The translations under genes were made by a program, and so were the position numbers. A DNA stretch of 64,000 nucleotides from UKL13-2 sp043773745 (GTDB lineage: Bacteria > Pseudomonadota > Gammaproteobacteria > Burkholderiales > Usitatibacteraceae), in assembly GCA_043773745.1 (NCBI GenBank), contig JAYVEV010000079.1, forward strand, positions 1 through 64,000, read 5' to 3'. Positions 26,511 to 36,240 of the stretch are shown here, one piece after another (position 1 is the stretch's first letter; each line of letters begins with the position of its first letter). The notes beneath the pieces are model-generated. The model saw only the letters and a program-made list of their open reading frames with translations. It was not told where the DNA came from and searched no databases.

Positions 26511-27943
26511 CAATTTTTGGGTAGTTGCGCCATCCGGGCCGCTAGCGCAGCTGCTTCGGCGGCGATCACATCAGGCATCACGTCCGCCAACGTCACCGGC
26601 ACGGCTCGATCGTCCAATTCCACTACCACCAAATAACCCTGATCCACCCTGCTTGCGGTAAACGCCTTTGCGAGCGAAAGCTGGTCGCTATTCTGCAAGG
26701 TGCCGTCTGCTTTTGACCACGATTCCATTGCCACCAGGCAACCGGCCGATGGTGTTCCAGGAAAAAAAGCAGCCCCGCGATAATAGTCCGAGTCAATGGT
26801 TGTGCCATGCAACAGCATGTCATCACGGCCCGCTTGGCCGGCAAGGAAGGCTTCCTTGAATGGCTTATAGCCGCGCCATGAGGCGGGCAAGAAGCTTTCG
26901 TAACGGGCTTCGGTCCAGGCCTCTGGTACCTGAATAAGCTCGACATGTTCAAACTCGGCCACGGTTGCTTCTATGGGAATTTTTGAATGAAGATAGGGTG
27001 TGGGGCCGATCCATTTATTGGTCGCGGTGCCAGCACCGACAATGGTGAACAATCCTTGCGGGGTATTGCCATTGGTAATAGTCCCCGGCAGGTTGGTCAG
27101 CGCCATTGCCAGATGGGGAATATTAAAATAACGGCCATCCGCATGGCGCACGAATTGTCCATCCGGCCCGCGCACCATAGCCAGCCCGAATTGCTGCCGA
27201 TCTTTACGCTGGAAACTATAAATCACCGGTAAGGCCGGGCCTAATTTTCGCAACGGGGCAGCAAGCAAATCGACCAGCGGTGGGCGTTGTGCCAGTTCAG
27301 TTATCGTATCTGTCGTTAGCACATGTTCAAGCGCGCTTAGCCGCGGTTCAGCCATCCATTCCGGGAAACGCCTGACCAGTGTTGCGCGCAAATCCATACG
27401 TGATTCGGCGCTGTTATCTACTTTCAACACAGTATAGGCGGCCATCGCAAACTCTCTGGGCGTTTGCAACTGTTCAAGCAAGCGTTTAAGCGACGCTGCG
27501 CTTTCCTGCGCGTAGAGCATGTAGGCTGCTGCTATTACAGCGCGCTGATATTCGATTGACGGTTGCTTGATATCGCGCTCAAAATCAGCCAGTGCGGCCA
27601 GTACAAGACGGCGTCCGGCATCCTGCTCAATATTAAAAAGTGCAACTGCTCCCAGCGCATCAGGCACTTTAATATCAGCGTTAGCGGCATCAGACAATCT
27701 TGAATTGGCCGTTGTCGCAAATTGCGCTAACGCCAAACGAATTTTCTCCAGCGCTTCTTCGCGGGCGGCGGCTTCACCTGCTGCGGAAGCGATCGGCGCG
27801 ACGAAATTTTCAACTTTATATGCAGCCAGCTCGGCGGGAGAATGCCGCTTTTCCGGTTTTATGCCCGCACATCCAGCAAGAAAAATCAGCGCTATCCATA
27901 CGCAGACCGGTGAAAGAACCGCCTTGGTCTGACGCTTCCTCAT
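26510..27943 (-). CDS. lipoprotein with L,D-transpeptidase (YkuD)-like domain
   Basis: 477 residues from the ATG at 27943 (a GTG lies six bases earlier). The N-terminus ends in a lipobox IFLAGCAG. About 200 residues of helical, Ala-rich sequence follow, then a C-terminal region with GNTPQGLFTIVG, DDMLLHGTT and TPSAGCLVAMESW. These match the order of YkuD motifs, namely a His-Gly block followed by S/T-H-G-C. Here the motif reads S-A-G-C, and the His to Ser spacing is about 19 residues, longer than usual. The Cys nucleophile is kept. Function in cross-linking or trimming of peptidoglycan is inferred. Confidence 0.65.
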   Translation of the reverse strand: MRKRQTKAVLSPVCVWIALIFLAGCAGIKPEKRHSPAELAAYKVENFVAPIASAAGEAAAREEALEKIRLALAQFATTANSRLSDAANADIKVPDALGAVALFNIEQDAGRRLVLAALADFERDIKQPSIEYQRAVIAAAYMLYAQESAASLKRLLEQLQTPREFAMAAYTVLKVDNSAESRMDLRATLVRRFPEWMAEPRLSALEHVLTTDTITELAQRPPLVDLLAAPLRKLGPALPVIYSFQRKDRQQFGLAMVRGPDGQFVRHADGRYFNIPHLAMALTNLPGTITNGNTPQGLFTIVGAGTATNKWIGPTPYLHSKIPIEATVAEFEHVELIQVPEAWTEARYESFLPASWRGYKPFKEAFLAGQAGRDDMLLHGTTIDSDYYRGAAFFPGTPSAGCLVAMESWSKADGTLQNSDQLSLAKAFTASRVDQGYLVVVELDDRAVPVTLADVMPDVIAAEAAALAARMAQLPKN

Positions 27944-27948
27944 CCTCA

Positions 27949-29451
27949 CTAACTCGCCTTCTTCACGAACTCGCGCAGATGCTTCGCTTGGGCAACGAGC
28001 GATGGCTTGTGGATGTACATCATGTGCCCCGCCTCGTAATAATGCGTTTCGATATTTTTTTGCAGGCTCTTATCTAGTGCCATGTGATTTGTCACATAGT
28101 CGCTGGCAAAATGCGGTGTAGCCAAATCAAAATAGCCGGAACCAACATACACTTTCATGTGAGGATTGGTGCTCATCGCCTTGCGCAATGGCTCCGCCAC
28201 ATTCAAATGCTGATTACTGGAATTGAAATCCCACGACAAATAAAGTGGTGACAATACTTTATACGGGGTATCGCATTCGAATTTTAGCTCGCGTCGAACA
28301 TAGTCGTTCAAGCAGGCGGCATAGGCACCATCAAGATTGCTGTGGGAAGGATCATGCTCAATATTTTCCCCTGCTGCATCACGATCAAATCCTTTGAAAC
28401 GACTATCCAGACGGCCGACAGTGCGATGCTCGTCACGACAGAGTTCTTTGCAGAAGCGATGGATGTTGATACGCAAATCTGTCTGCTCAATATATGCTGG
28501 CGTGAGCCCCGTGTATTGAGCAATTTGTTTAACCAATTGCGTGCGCGCACTGGCGGCCAATTTATCGCCCTGAAATAGCGCAGCGCTATAGGGTCCCGCC
28601 GCAAACGCTTCAACTTCATCAAGGAGCACCCGCAGTCGTTTCGACTGTATCGGTTTATCCAGTTTACGGTGATACCAGGCTGTTGCTGCAAAAGTAGGTA
28701 GAAACAAGACATGTGCCAAATCATGGCCGGGAAAAAAACGGAAAGTACTAAAATCAAGCGCGGTGGAAATCAGCATCAGCCCATTGACATAAAGCCCACA
28801 TTTTTCCTGCAAGTGGTTCGCCAACCCTGCCGCACGCGTTGTGCCATATGACTCACCGGCAATAAATTTGGGAGAGGCCCAGCGCGCATGACGCGAGGTG
28901 TAAAGGCGTATGAACTCTCCCACACTCTCCAGATCACGCTGGTAGTTATGAAACTCTTTTACCTTATCGCCATCCAGCATGCGGCTGTATCCGGTACCGA
29001 CCGGATCAATGAATACCAGATCGGTTTCGGGTAGCAGTGAAAAATCGTTGTCCACCAGCTCGTACGGTGGTGCACCGGCATAACCATCGTCATCGAGTTT
29101 GACGCGCTTCGGCCCTAGCAAACCTAGATGCAACCACACGCTTGATGATCCCGGGCCGCCGTTAAATGAAAACGTCAGCGGGCGTTTGGCGGGATTTTTA
29201 ACATGGTCTTTTGTATAAGCCGTAAAGAAAATTGTGGCGCGGGCTTTTTCTGCTTCGCGCAGGCCTTCTTTTTCGCTGTCTTCCTTCAGCACGATGGTGC
29301 CGCAGGTCACTGCGTATGCAATATTTACCCCATTGATGCGCGCTTTGTGACGCGTGGTTACAAGGTTGTCGACGGGCACCGGCTTGGCCACAACATCTTT
29401 GTTTTCGGTGGCAGGTTGAACTTGCTCTTTATTGTGCGAAGCGTTGGACAT
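27949..29451 (-). CDS. S10 family serine carboxypeptidase-like protein
   Basis: 500 residues. Removes C-terminal amino acids from peptides. The family motifs are FSFNGGPGSSSVWLHLG, the VFIDPVGTGYSRM block, the nucleophile Ser in AGESYGTTRAAG, the Asp in GSGYFDLATP and the His in YEAGHMMYIH. No signal peptide is evident at the N-terminus, which starts with a charged, Lys/Gln/Glu-rich stretch, so a cytoplasmic location is possible. The stop is 5 bp before the ATG of the YkuD-like gene, and it is probably the first gene of the operon. Confidence 0.88.
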   Translation of the reverse strand: MSNASHNKEQVQPATENKDVVAKPVPVDNLVTTRHKARINGVNIAYAVTCGTIVLKEDSEKEGLREAEKARATIFFTAYTKDHVKNPAKRPLTFSFNGGPGSSSVWLHLGLLGPKRVKLDDDGYAGAPPYELVDNDFSLLPETDLVFIDPVGTGYSRMLDGDKVKEFHNYQRDLESVGEFIRLYTSRHARWASPKFIAGESYGTTRAAGLANHLQEKCGLYVNGLMLISTALDFSTFRFFPGHDLAHVLFLPTFAATAWYHRKLDKPIQSKRLRVLLDEVEAFAAGPYSAALFQGDKLAASARTQLVKQIAQYTGLTPAYIEQTDLRINIHRFCKELCRDEHRTVGRLDSRFKGFDRDAAGENIEHDPSHSNLDGAYAACLNDYVRRELKFECDTPYKVLSPLYLSWDFNSSNQHLNVAEPLRKAMSTNPHMKVYVGSGYFDLATPHFASDYVTNHMALDKSLQKNIETHYYEAGHMMYIHKPSLVAQAKHLREFVKKAS

Positions 29452-29542
29452 GGCGGCTCAAAGGTCAGATTTAATAATGGTTAATGTCAGATAAAAAATA
29501 TTATGGCGCAATCGGGCACAGCATCATTTTATTGAATTTTCT

Positions 29543-30439
29543 TCACCTATTTAATGACAGCGCTGACAGGTGTCGCCGGCTTTCAAAGCGACGTTCTTGC
29601 CCGGTGATGGGGTCAATAAAAGAAATTGATTCGGCCAATAATTGTAGCGGCTTGGTGTAATCCCGATCGTCGTATTCAACATGCACAGGATAGATTTGAT
29701 CGTTCAATATTGGCAGGCCTAATGACGCCATATGAATGCGCAACTGGTGTTTCTTTCCCGTCACCGGAAACAACCGATATCGAGCCAGTCTACCTTGCAC
29801 CTCCAGCAACTCAATTCGCGTTTCGGAATTTGTTGTGCCCGGCACTTCACACATCTGCATGAAATGATCGCCGTCCACCATGCGGCTTTTGTGCGTGATG
29901 GGGAAACTGATGTCTGCTCGATATGGCGCAATCGCCTGGTATTGTTTTGCAACGGCTTTTTGCCGGAAGAGCTGCGCATATTGATTGCGCGATTGGGGCT
30001 GGACTGTGAATAGCACCACCCCGGCTGTTTCGCGATCTAGCCGGTGCATGGGCGCCAGTGTATCAATGCCAAGTTTGCGCTTCAAACGCACCAGCACCGT
30101 CTCCTGCACATAGCGGCCTGCAGGTGACATGGGTAAAAAGTGCGGCTTATCGACTGCGACAATATGCTCATCCTGAAACAACACTACTTCATCGAATGGG
30201 ATGCGGGGCTCGTCTTCAATATTGCGATAGTAGTAGAGCTTGAGATGTGCTTCATAAGCGCGCTCTGGCAACACATTGCAACCGATGCTATCAATGACTT
30301 CACCTCGGTGCATTCTGGCGATAATTTCGCTGCGCTCAATATGTTGAAAACGTTCTGCCAAAAAATCCAGCAAGGTGGGCCAGCTGCCAGCTGGCAGGGA
30401 AATGCAGCTGGGCCCTACGCCATTTTTAGTGGGCAACAT
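29543..30439 (-). CDS. RluA-family RNA pseudouridine synthase
   Basis: 298 residues with the catalytic block APMHRLDRETAGVVLFT and the later GKKHQLRIHMASLG. The N-terminal RNA-binding region (RSEIIARMHRGEVID) is degenerate compared with RluD. It resembles the RluA/TruC-type enzymes that modify tRNA or 23S rRNA; the target cannot be read from sequence. Start ATG at 30439. Confidence 0.88.
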   Translation of the reverse strand: MLPTKNGVGPSCISLPAGSWPTLLDFLAERFQHIERSEIIARMHRGEVIDSIGCNVLPERAYEAHLKLYYYRNIEDEPRIPFDEVVLFQDEHIVAVDKPHFLPMSPAGRYVQETVLVRLKRKLGIDTLAPMHRLDRETAGVVLFTVQPQSRNQYAQLFRQKAVAKQYQAIAPYRADISFPITHKSRMVDGDHFMQMCEVPGTTNSETRIELLEVQGRLARYRLFPVTGKKHQLRIHMASLGLPILNDQIYPVHVEYDDRDYTKPLQLLAESISFIDPITGQERRFESRRHLSALSLNR

Positions 30440-30474
30440 TTAGGGGCGGAATATGTTGATTACGATTGATCATG

Positions 30475-31335
30475 TCAGCTTGAGCCATCAAGTTCTTTTG
30501 CCCGCTTTAAGCGCCATTCACCGTCTGGCTCACCACCATAAACATCTTCGAGCGTAGTATCGGTTTCCTGCAGTTTGGTATCCAGCGCGATCCGGTTATC
30601 GAAAACAAAACATTCGCCTTCCCAATCTTTTTCGGCATCGGGTATTTCTTTGAAAAAATTGAGTATGCCGCCTTCAAGCTGGTAAACCTCCATATTGAGG
30701 TCACGCATCCACGCGCTGGTTTTTTCGCAGCGAATACCACCCGTGCAATACATCGCAACCCGTTTGCCTTCGGCTTTCCATTCGGGCAAATGGGCTTCAA
30801 CATATTTGGGAAAATCACGGAAATTAGTAACCTGCGGATCAAGCGCATTTTTGAACCGGCCCAGCCTAAACTCGAAACTATTTCGATTATCCAGCAGCAC
30901 CACATCATCTTCCTGAATAAGCTTGCGCCATTCTTCAGGGCTGACATTGATACCGGTTTGTCGCGCATCAACACCCGTAATGCCGAGTGGCACAATTTCC
31001 GGCTTTCGATAAACCTTCATGCGGCCAAATGGTGCAGTTTTGCATGCGCTGCGTTTGAACGGCATGGCATTGAAACTAGGGTGCGCCAGCAGCGCAGCCT
31101 GAAATGCGTCCAGCTGCTGTTCGCTACCGGCGACCATGCCATTGATGCCCTCATGCGCCACCAAGATACTGCCCAGCAAGTCAGCTGTCAGACCGCGCAA
31201 ATAGGTGATCACCTCGTCAGGATCATCCAGCGGGACGAATTTATAAAATGCGGTGTGATGAATCGTGTGCGGAGTGGGTGGCGTGGGTGGCGTAATGTGT
31301 TGCAAGGCGATCTCGGTACAGTTTTTTGATGCCAT
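30475..31335 (-). CDS. trhO: tRNA uridine(34) hydroxylase TrhO (YceA), rhodanese domain
   Basis: Hydroxylates U34 of tRNA using oxygen, giving 5-hydroxyuridine. 286 residues: N-terminal ferredoxin-like domain (YKFVPLDDP... EGINGMVAGS), then a rhodanese domain with LLDNRNSFEFRLGRF and the active-site loop MYCTGGIRCEKTSAW. This pattern and length fit the YceA family. Start ATG at 31335. The gene precedes the RluA-family gene, so two RNA-modification genes are adjacent. Confidence 0.9.
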   Translation of the reverse strand: MASKNCTEIALQHITPPTPPTPHTIHHTAFYKFVPLDDPDEVITYLRGLTADLLGSILVAHEGINGMVAGSEQQLDAFQAALLAHPSFNAMPFKRSACKTAPFGRMKVYRKPEIVPLGITGVDARQTGINVSPEEWRKLIQEDDVVLLDNRNSFEFRLGRFKNALDPQVTNFRDFPKYVEAHLPEWKAEGKRVAMYCTGGIRCEKTSAWMRDLNMEVYQLEGGILNFFKEIPDAEKDWEGECFVFDNRIALDTKLQETDTTLEDVYGGEPDGEWRLKRAKELDGSS

Positions 31336-31475
31336 ATTTTCTCACGAAGCACCGTGCATAGGCGATGTATGGCCAAATAATTTAAATTAAAACCCTTTAC
31401 TGGCGGGGCTTAACAGGCACAAATGCCTCAAGATAGCCGTAAAATAAGGACTTTAAAATTAAATCTGACCCTGCT

Positions 31476-31509
31476 AAAAAAGACGCCCCATACCGAAGCG
31501 CCTTTTTTT
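31476..31509 (-). terminator. terminator after the amidohydrolase genes
   Basis: On the minus strand an A-rich run, GGCGC, a loop, GGCGTC and TTTTTT form a stem with one bulge and one wobble pair, starting about 20 nt past the amidohydrolase stop. The final T-run supports a Rho-independent terminator. The A-rich side makes partial function on the plus strand possible. Confidence 0.6.
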
Positions 31510-31529
31510 GAGCTGCCGCTGCGAGCGAT

Positions 31530-32924
31530 TTATTTTTTCACTGCGTCCAGCTGCCTGTACTTTTGCTCGTATTTGTCGTTCAACTTTGTTTGACGATCAG
31601 TTAATTCAATTTCCCTGCCTTGAATAAAGATACGTTCGACCTTGGTACGAATATCTAACGGATCGCCATTGGTCACGAAAAAACTGGCGAGCTTGCCAGC
31701 TGCCAATGAACCGAGGCGATCTGCCACACCCAGAATCTGCGCGGGGTATAAAGTAATGGCCTTCAGCGCTTCATCACGTGGCAGACCGTGTGCTGCTGCA
31801 GTGGCGGCCTCAAAAGGCAAATTACGTTCAGTCGCGGCATCAAATTCGCTCCCTGATCGCGCAATGCAAAAGCGCACTCCCGCTTCAAAAAGCTGGGCGG
31901 CAAGACGAAACGGCGCGTCGGTGTTATCGCCGCGACGCATGGGCAGCCGGTAAACACCGCCAATAATAACGGGCACTTGTCGTTCTTTGAGCAAGGCTGC
32001 AATACGCCATGCATCCATGCCGCCGACAATAATTAACTTGAATCCGAATCGATTCGCCAGACCCAGTGCATAGCGGATTTGCGGCAGTTCGTTTGCTTGT
32101 ATGAACACGGGCCGCTTGCCCGCCACCACCGGCAACATCGCTTCCCAGCGACTATCCAGTGGCGTGGTGGCTTCATTTGCCCGCGCTTTGGCATAAGCGT
32201 TTGCGGCTTCAAAGCCGTCTTCTAATACCTTCAAACGCTGACTGGTTATGCGCTGCATATCATCAAGACGGGCTTGGGGTAAATTAGGAAACAGTGCGGC
32301 GTTAAGACGCATGGTCGGCAATGCGACATGCAGTCCAACCTCAGGAATCAAACCCATTTCCTCCCAAGTCCACCCATCAAGCTGCAACAAAGCCGAGGTG
32401 CCCGCAATCAGTCCGGTTGCACTGCCGCGCGGCACCGAGAGTGCCGCCAACACACCATTAGCGCGGGCAACCGGGATCAGCTCACTATCGGGATTCACTG
32501 CCACCAGCGCGCGCGAATTTGGATTGATTGCACCCGTCTCAGTTGAATCAATGGTTCCACGCACCGATTCCACTTCAACCAAGCCGAGCGTCGTGTTGGC
32601 GCCGATTAAACCCGGATAGACATGCTTGCCGGGCATCGCAATAATTTGTGCGCCGGATGGTGTTGCTACCTCTGTCGCGCTGCCGATCGCCACGATGCGG
32701 CCCTGATCAATCAGCATGTGGCCGTTGGCGATCACCGGCCCGCTGACAGTGTGCAGGGTGGCGCCCGTGATGACTATGGCCTGGCGTTGCGGCGGTGGCG
32801 GGATGTTGGGTGTCGCGCCCGCATTCGGACTAGCCAAGCCTGAAATGGCAACAACAAGCACGAGAGCAAGCAAGGATATTTTTTTCATTTTAAAAATCGA
32901 GCCCCAAAAATAATTTGATTTCAT
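31530..32924 (-). CDS. exported amidohydrolase-like protein lacking metal ligands
   Basis: 464 residues from the ATG at 32924, which overlaps the stop of the upstream gene (ATGA); a second ATG at 32888 starts a clean signal peptide (MKKISLLALVLVVAISGLA). The body has the amidohydrolase layout, with the PGLIGANTTLGLVEVE strand where active enzymes show GxxDxHxH. The His at strands 5 and 6 and the Asp at strand 8 are missing too. It is therefore probably a non-catalytic subunit. It follows a larger amidohydrolase that has one complete active site. Confidence 0.8.
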   Translation of the reverse strand: MKSNYFWGSIFKMKKISLLALVLVVAISGLASPNAGATPNIPPPPQRQAIVITGATLHTVSGPVIANGHMLIDQGRIVAIGSATEVATPSGAQIIAMPGKHVYPGLIGANTTLGLVEVESVRGTIDSTETGAINPNSRALVAVNPDSELIPVARANGVLAALSVPRGSATGLIAGTSALLQLDGWTWEEMGLIPEVGLHVALPTMRLNAALFPNLPQARLDDMQRITSQRLKVLEDGFEAANAYAKARANEATTPLDSRWEAMLPVVAGKRPVFIQANELPQIRYALGLANRFGFKLIIVGGMDAWRIAALLKERQVPVIIGGVYRLPMRRGDNTDAPFRLAAQLFEAGVRFCIARSGSEFDAATERNLPFEAATAAAHGLPRDEALKAITLYPAQILGVADRLGSLAAGKLASFFVTNGDPLDIRTKVERIFIQGREIELTDRQTKLNDKYEQKYRQLDAVKK

Positions 32925-35900
32925 CGCCCGTCCTCCGTGCATTCATGCCACTGTCCGCCGCTCCAATAGCCATCGCGGTAATGACTTGATTGATGCAGCC
33001 AGTTTTGGAAGGCGAGATATTCCATTAACTCGGATACTGATGACGGTGTGGGCGAAGCGGACGAGGGTATTGCGATACCCTCACCGTTGCCGGGTCTTGA
33101 CATATTCATGCGCGCTTGACGAATCGGCAACGCTTTTGCGACCAAACGCTGACGCTCTCTATTGGCGCTTTCGCGCAAGCCAGTATCGGTACCGAGATCA
33201 AAGTAACGTTGCCCGTCAATCCAGGTTTCTTCTGCGCGCGCTTGGGTAGATAATGGATTGTCATTCCAGATAACGAAATCAGCATCCTTGCCGACTTCGA
33301 GTGAGCCTACCCGGTGATCAATACGCAATTGTTTAGCGGCGTTGATGGTGACAAACTTGAGTGCATCCGCTTCCGCCAGCCCACCGTATTTGACCGCCTT
33401 GGCGGCTTCAGTATTGAGACGGCGAGCCAACTCATCGCTATCAGAATTAAAGGTCATCAACACGCCTGCCTTGTGCATGATGGCGCCATTGCTTGGGATA
33501 GCGTCGAGCGCTTCCATTTTGTAACCCCACCAATCGGAGAATGTCGAGCCCCCTGCCCCGATACTGGCGATGGCATCGGCCACTTTATATCCCTCCAGCA
33601 CGTGCTGGAATGTGGCGACGGTGAAACCAAACTCTTTCGCCAATTTTACAAACATTAAAATTTCATCCGCCCGATAGGAGTGAATATGAATCACGCGTTT
33701 TTTATCGAGAATTTCAACCAAGGTATCGAGCTGCAAATCACGGCGCGGCTCGGACATCTTTGAGCCTGATTTTGCCGCGGTGCGCCAAGTTGCCCAACGC
33801 TGTTGATATTGCCGAGCAGCCTGAAAGCCATCGCGCATGATTTGCTCAACGCCCATTCTGGTTTGTGGATAACGTGCGTTGGTACGATCGGTGATTGCCC
33901 AGTTGGACTGCTTCACATTTTCGCCCAGCGCGAATTTGATGCCCGGCATCGCGTCGGCAAATTTCAAGCCTTCCGCGTCGCTCCCCCAACGCATCTTAAT
34001 GACCTGATTTTGTCCGCCAATGGCGTTAGCTGAACCATGTAATACGTTCGCGGCCGTTACACCACCGGCAAGCTCGCGGTAAATATTTATATCGGTCGCA
34101 TCAATTACGTCACCAATGCGAACCTCTGCTGTAATCGAACTGGTGCTTTCGTTCACGCCGCCTGAAATGCCAGTATGTGAATGCGCATCAATAATGCCCG
34201 GTGTTACATGCTTACCTGCTGCATCAATTACCACGGCGCCAGTCGGTACAACCAACGATTTTCCAATTGCTGCAATACGACCATCACGCACCAGCATATC
34301 GGCTTGCGCTAGCTGTCCTGCGGAAGCGCTGGTCCAGATTGTTGCATTACGAATGAGCAATTGTGCAGGGCGTTTGGCCAGCTCCACGCTATAAGCGCCC
34401 GCCGGATAACTATTGGTTAAGGCTGGTGGCAACACTTCTTTTTTAGGTCCTGTCTCAGCCGAACCAACTGGCTCAACAAATGCAGCTACCCGCTGTGCCG
34501 ACCAGGGTGTCTGTTTGCCACTCGCGTTTTGGATACTGCCACGTAAGGTCTCGGTACCAAAATCAGCGATGATGGTTTGTGACGGACGCAACGAGGAAGC
34601 AGTTTTGTCGGAATTGGGGGTGACCTCTGTTTTTTTACAAGGCAGTGTGATCACGGCTTGAAGGCCGCGCACATTCAAATCGCACACAGCTCCCTCCAGC
34701 TTTAATTGCGGCTTTAATCTGGTGCCGCCAATATCCCACTGGCTTGTGGTATCGCCATCAGTGACGGCCCAAAGACCCCGCAAATCGGCGCGGTCTTGCG
34801 CGGGCATTGGATAGGCGCGACCTTCTACAAAGGCGGTTTCAATTTCCGCATTGTCATTTTCAAATAAATTTCCGTTGGCAATAATCAGATTCGCCAACTT
34901 GCCCACTTCCAGCGTGCCCAGTTGCTGTGAAGCGCCAATCAGCTTTGCGGGTACTGTCGTTAAGCCGGCGAGCGCCTGATCAGCAGGCAGGCCCCGGCGT
35001 ATTGTCTGACGTAAATTAGCCCAAAACTCTTTACCAGGATCACGCAGCCCCTGCGCTGTAATCGCGAACTCAATACCAGCCTGATTCAGGTAGCTGAGGT
35101 TGGACGGTGCTTGCTCCCAGTGCTGTAATGTTTCGAGCGGCACATCAATGGCGCTATCCGGGTTTTCAATTTCAGGGGGCGCAGGGAAATTGATGGGGAC
35201 AATCATGGGCATGGAAAGCGATTTCAGTTGTGCGGCGCGCCGGTATTCAAAACCATTCCCCAGCCCAATCACACGAAGCGAGAATTCATCGCGGATTTTC
35301 GCGGTACGTAAATAGTCCTGCTCAGTGTTTGCCTGATAGATGATGGCCTGACGGCCCGCTAACGGTGCGGCCAGCGCTTCAAGCGATGCGTTTTGCTGTG
35401 GACGCTCAAAGGTTGAGTTAGTTTTGGTAGTCTCATGCGCATTGCGATACCAACGGGCGTCGTAAAACGTTTGCCGGATAAGCGCGATGGAGCCCATTAG
35501 CGAGCCGGGATAGACTGAATCAGGAGAGCGCTCAAACTCCATACCAATGTGCTGCGCGGCACGCGGCATCAGCACTTGCAATTTTGCATCTTGCCCGTCT
35601 GCCATATTCAGGAGCGCACTTTGCCCGCGAAATATACCGACAGCCGGCGCGGCCAGTACGCTGGTAAAACCCAGCTCGCGAGCTGCCTTAATTTCATCGG
35701 GCTTCAATTCGAGCTGCTGTGCAACATCAATCTCGGCGCGAATGAACCGGTTGCGTGACGCCAATGCCCTAGCAGCCAATTGTTTTGATTCAACCGGCGT
35801 GTTGGCAGCAGGGCCGGCTCCTCTGGCCCATGGTGCCGCGGCTGAAATTGGCGGGCGCAGCGCGGGCGGCAAGCCAACCGTGCTTGATAAATCAACAAAG

Positions 35901-36223
35901 CCCGCATAAACCGTGCGCCCATCGAGCTTCCAGATTCGCGCCCCGGCGGGTAGCGCAATGTCGGTACCAACTGCCACGATCACACCATCACGAATGACCA
36001 GCGTGCCTTTTTCAATAACTTTGCCGGGTGCCAATACTAAGCGTACGCCGGTGATGGCGTGCCAACGGGGTGTGTTATCGCGCAAGCCCTCAACCCGCTC
36101 AGCACTTACTTGCGCCAGTGCGGTGGTGGCTTGAAAAAAACCAAGCACAACGCCAAATCCAACCATTACGCGTCTACTAAAAATATTGAAAACGACACGT
36201 TTCGCATTCCATGCTGTGACCAT
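32921..36223 (-). CDS. exported tandem amidohydrolase, degenerate first and active second barrel
   Basis: 1100 residues. An N-terminal signal (about 17-38, VMVGFGVVLGFFQATTALA) precedes a first amidohydrolase-like domain (about 50-490), in which the expected DxHxH reads DLSS and no other metal ligands are seen. A linker contains PCKK. The second domain (about 620-1040) has GIIDAHSHTG (His681, His683), a Lys in the GIKFALGENVK stretch, His846/848 in VIHIHSY, His874 in TFQHVLEG and Asp in FNSDSDE. This is a full binuclear site of the imidazolonepropionase type. Likely periplasmic hydrolysis of a cyclic amide or peptide bond; substrate unknown. Confidence 0.88.
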   Translation of the reverse strand: MVTAWNAKRVVFNIFSRRVMVGFGVVLGFFQATTALAQVSAERVEGLRDNTPRWHAITGVRLVLAPGKVIEKGTLVIRDGVIVAVGTDIALPAGARIWKLDGRTVYAGFVDLSSTVGLPPALRPPISAAAPWARGAGPAANTPVESKQLAARALASRNRFIRAEIDVAQQLELKPDEIKAARELGFTSVLAAPAVGIFRGQSALLNMADGQDAKLQVLMPRAAQHIGMEFERSPDSVYPGSLMGSIALIRQTFYDARWYRNAHETTKTNSTFERPQQNASLEALAAPLAGRQAIIYQANTEQDYLRTAKIRDEFSLRVIGLGNGFEYRRAAQLKSLSMPMIVPINFPAPPEIENPDSAIDVPLETLQHWEQAPSNLSYLNQAGIEFAITAQGLRDPGKEFWANLRQTIRRGLPADQALAGLTTVPAKLIGASQQLGTLEVGKLANLIIANGNLFENDNAEIETAFVEGRAYPMPAQDRADLRGLWAVTDGDTTSQWDIGGTRLKPQLKLEGAVCDLNVRGLQAVITLPCKKTEVTPNSDKTASSLRPSQTIIADFGTETLRGSIQNASGKQTPWSAQRVAAFVEPVGSAETGPKKEVLPPALTNSYPAGAYSVELAKRPAQLLIRNATIWTSASAGQLAQADMLVRDGRIAAIGKSLVVPTGAVVIDAAGKHVTPGIIDAHSHTGISGGVNESTSSITAEVRIGDVIDATDINIYRELAGGVTAANVLHGSANAIGGQNQVIKMRWGSDAEGLKFADAMPGIKFALGENVKQSNWAITDRTNARYPQTRMGVEQIMRDGFQAARQYQQRWATWRTAAKSGSKMSEPRRDLQLDTLVEILDKKRVIHIHSYRADEILMFVKLAKEFGFTVATFQHVLEGYKVADAIASIGAGGSTFSDWWGYKMEALDAIPSNGAIMHKAGVLMTFNSDSDELARRLNTEAAKAVKYGGLAEADALKFVTINAAKQLRIDHRVGSLEVGKDADFVIWNDNPLSTQARAEETWIDGQRYFDLGTDTGLRESANRERQRLVAKALPIRQARMNMSRPGNGEGIAIPSSASPTPSSVSELMEYLAFQNWLHQSSHYRDGYWSGGQWHECTEDGR

Positions 36224-36240
36224 AGCTACCCTTTAAATAA

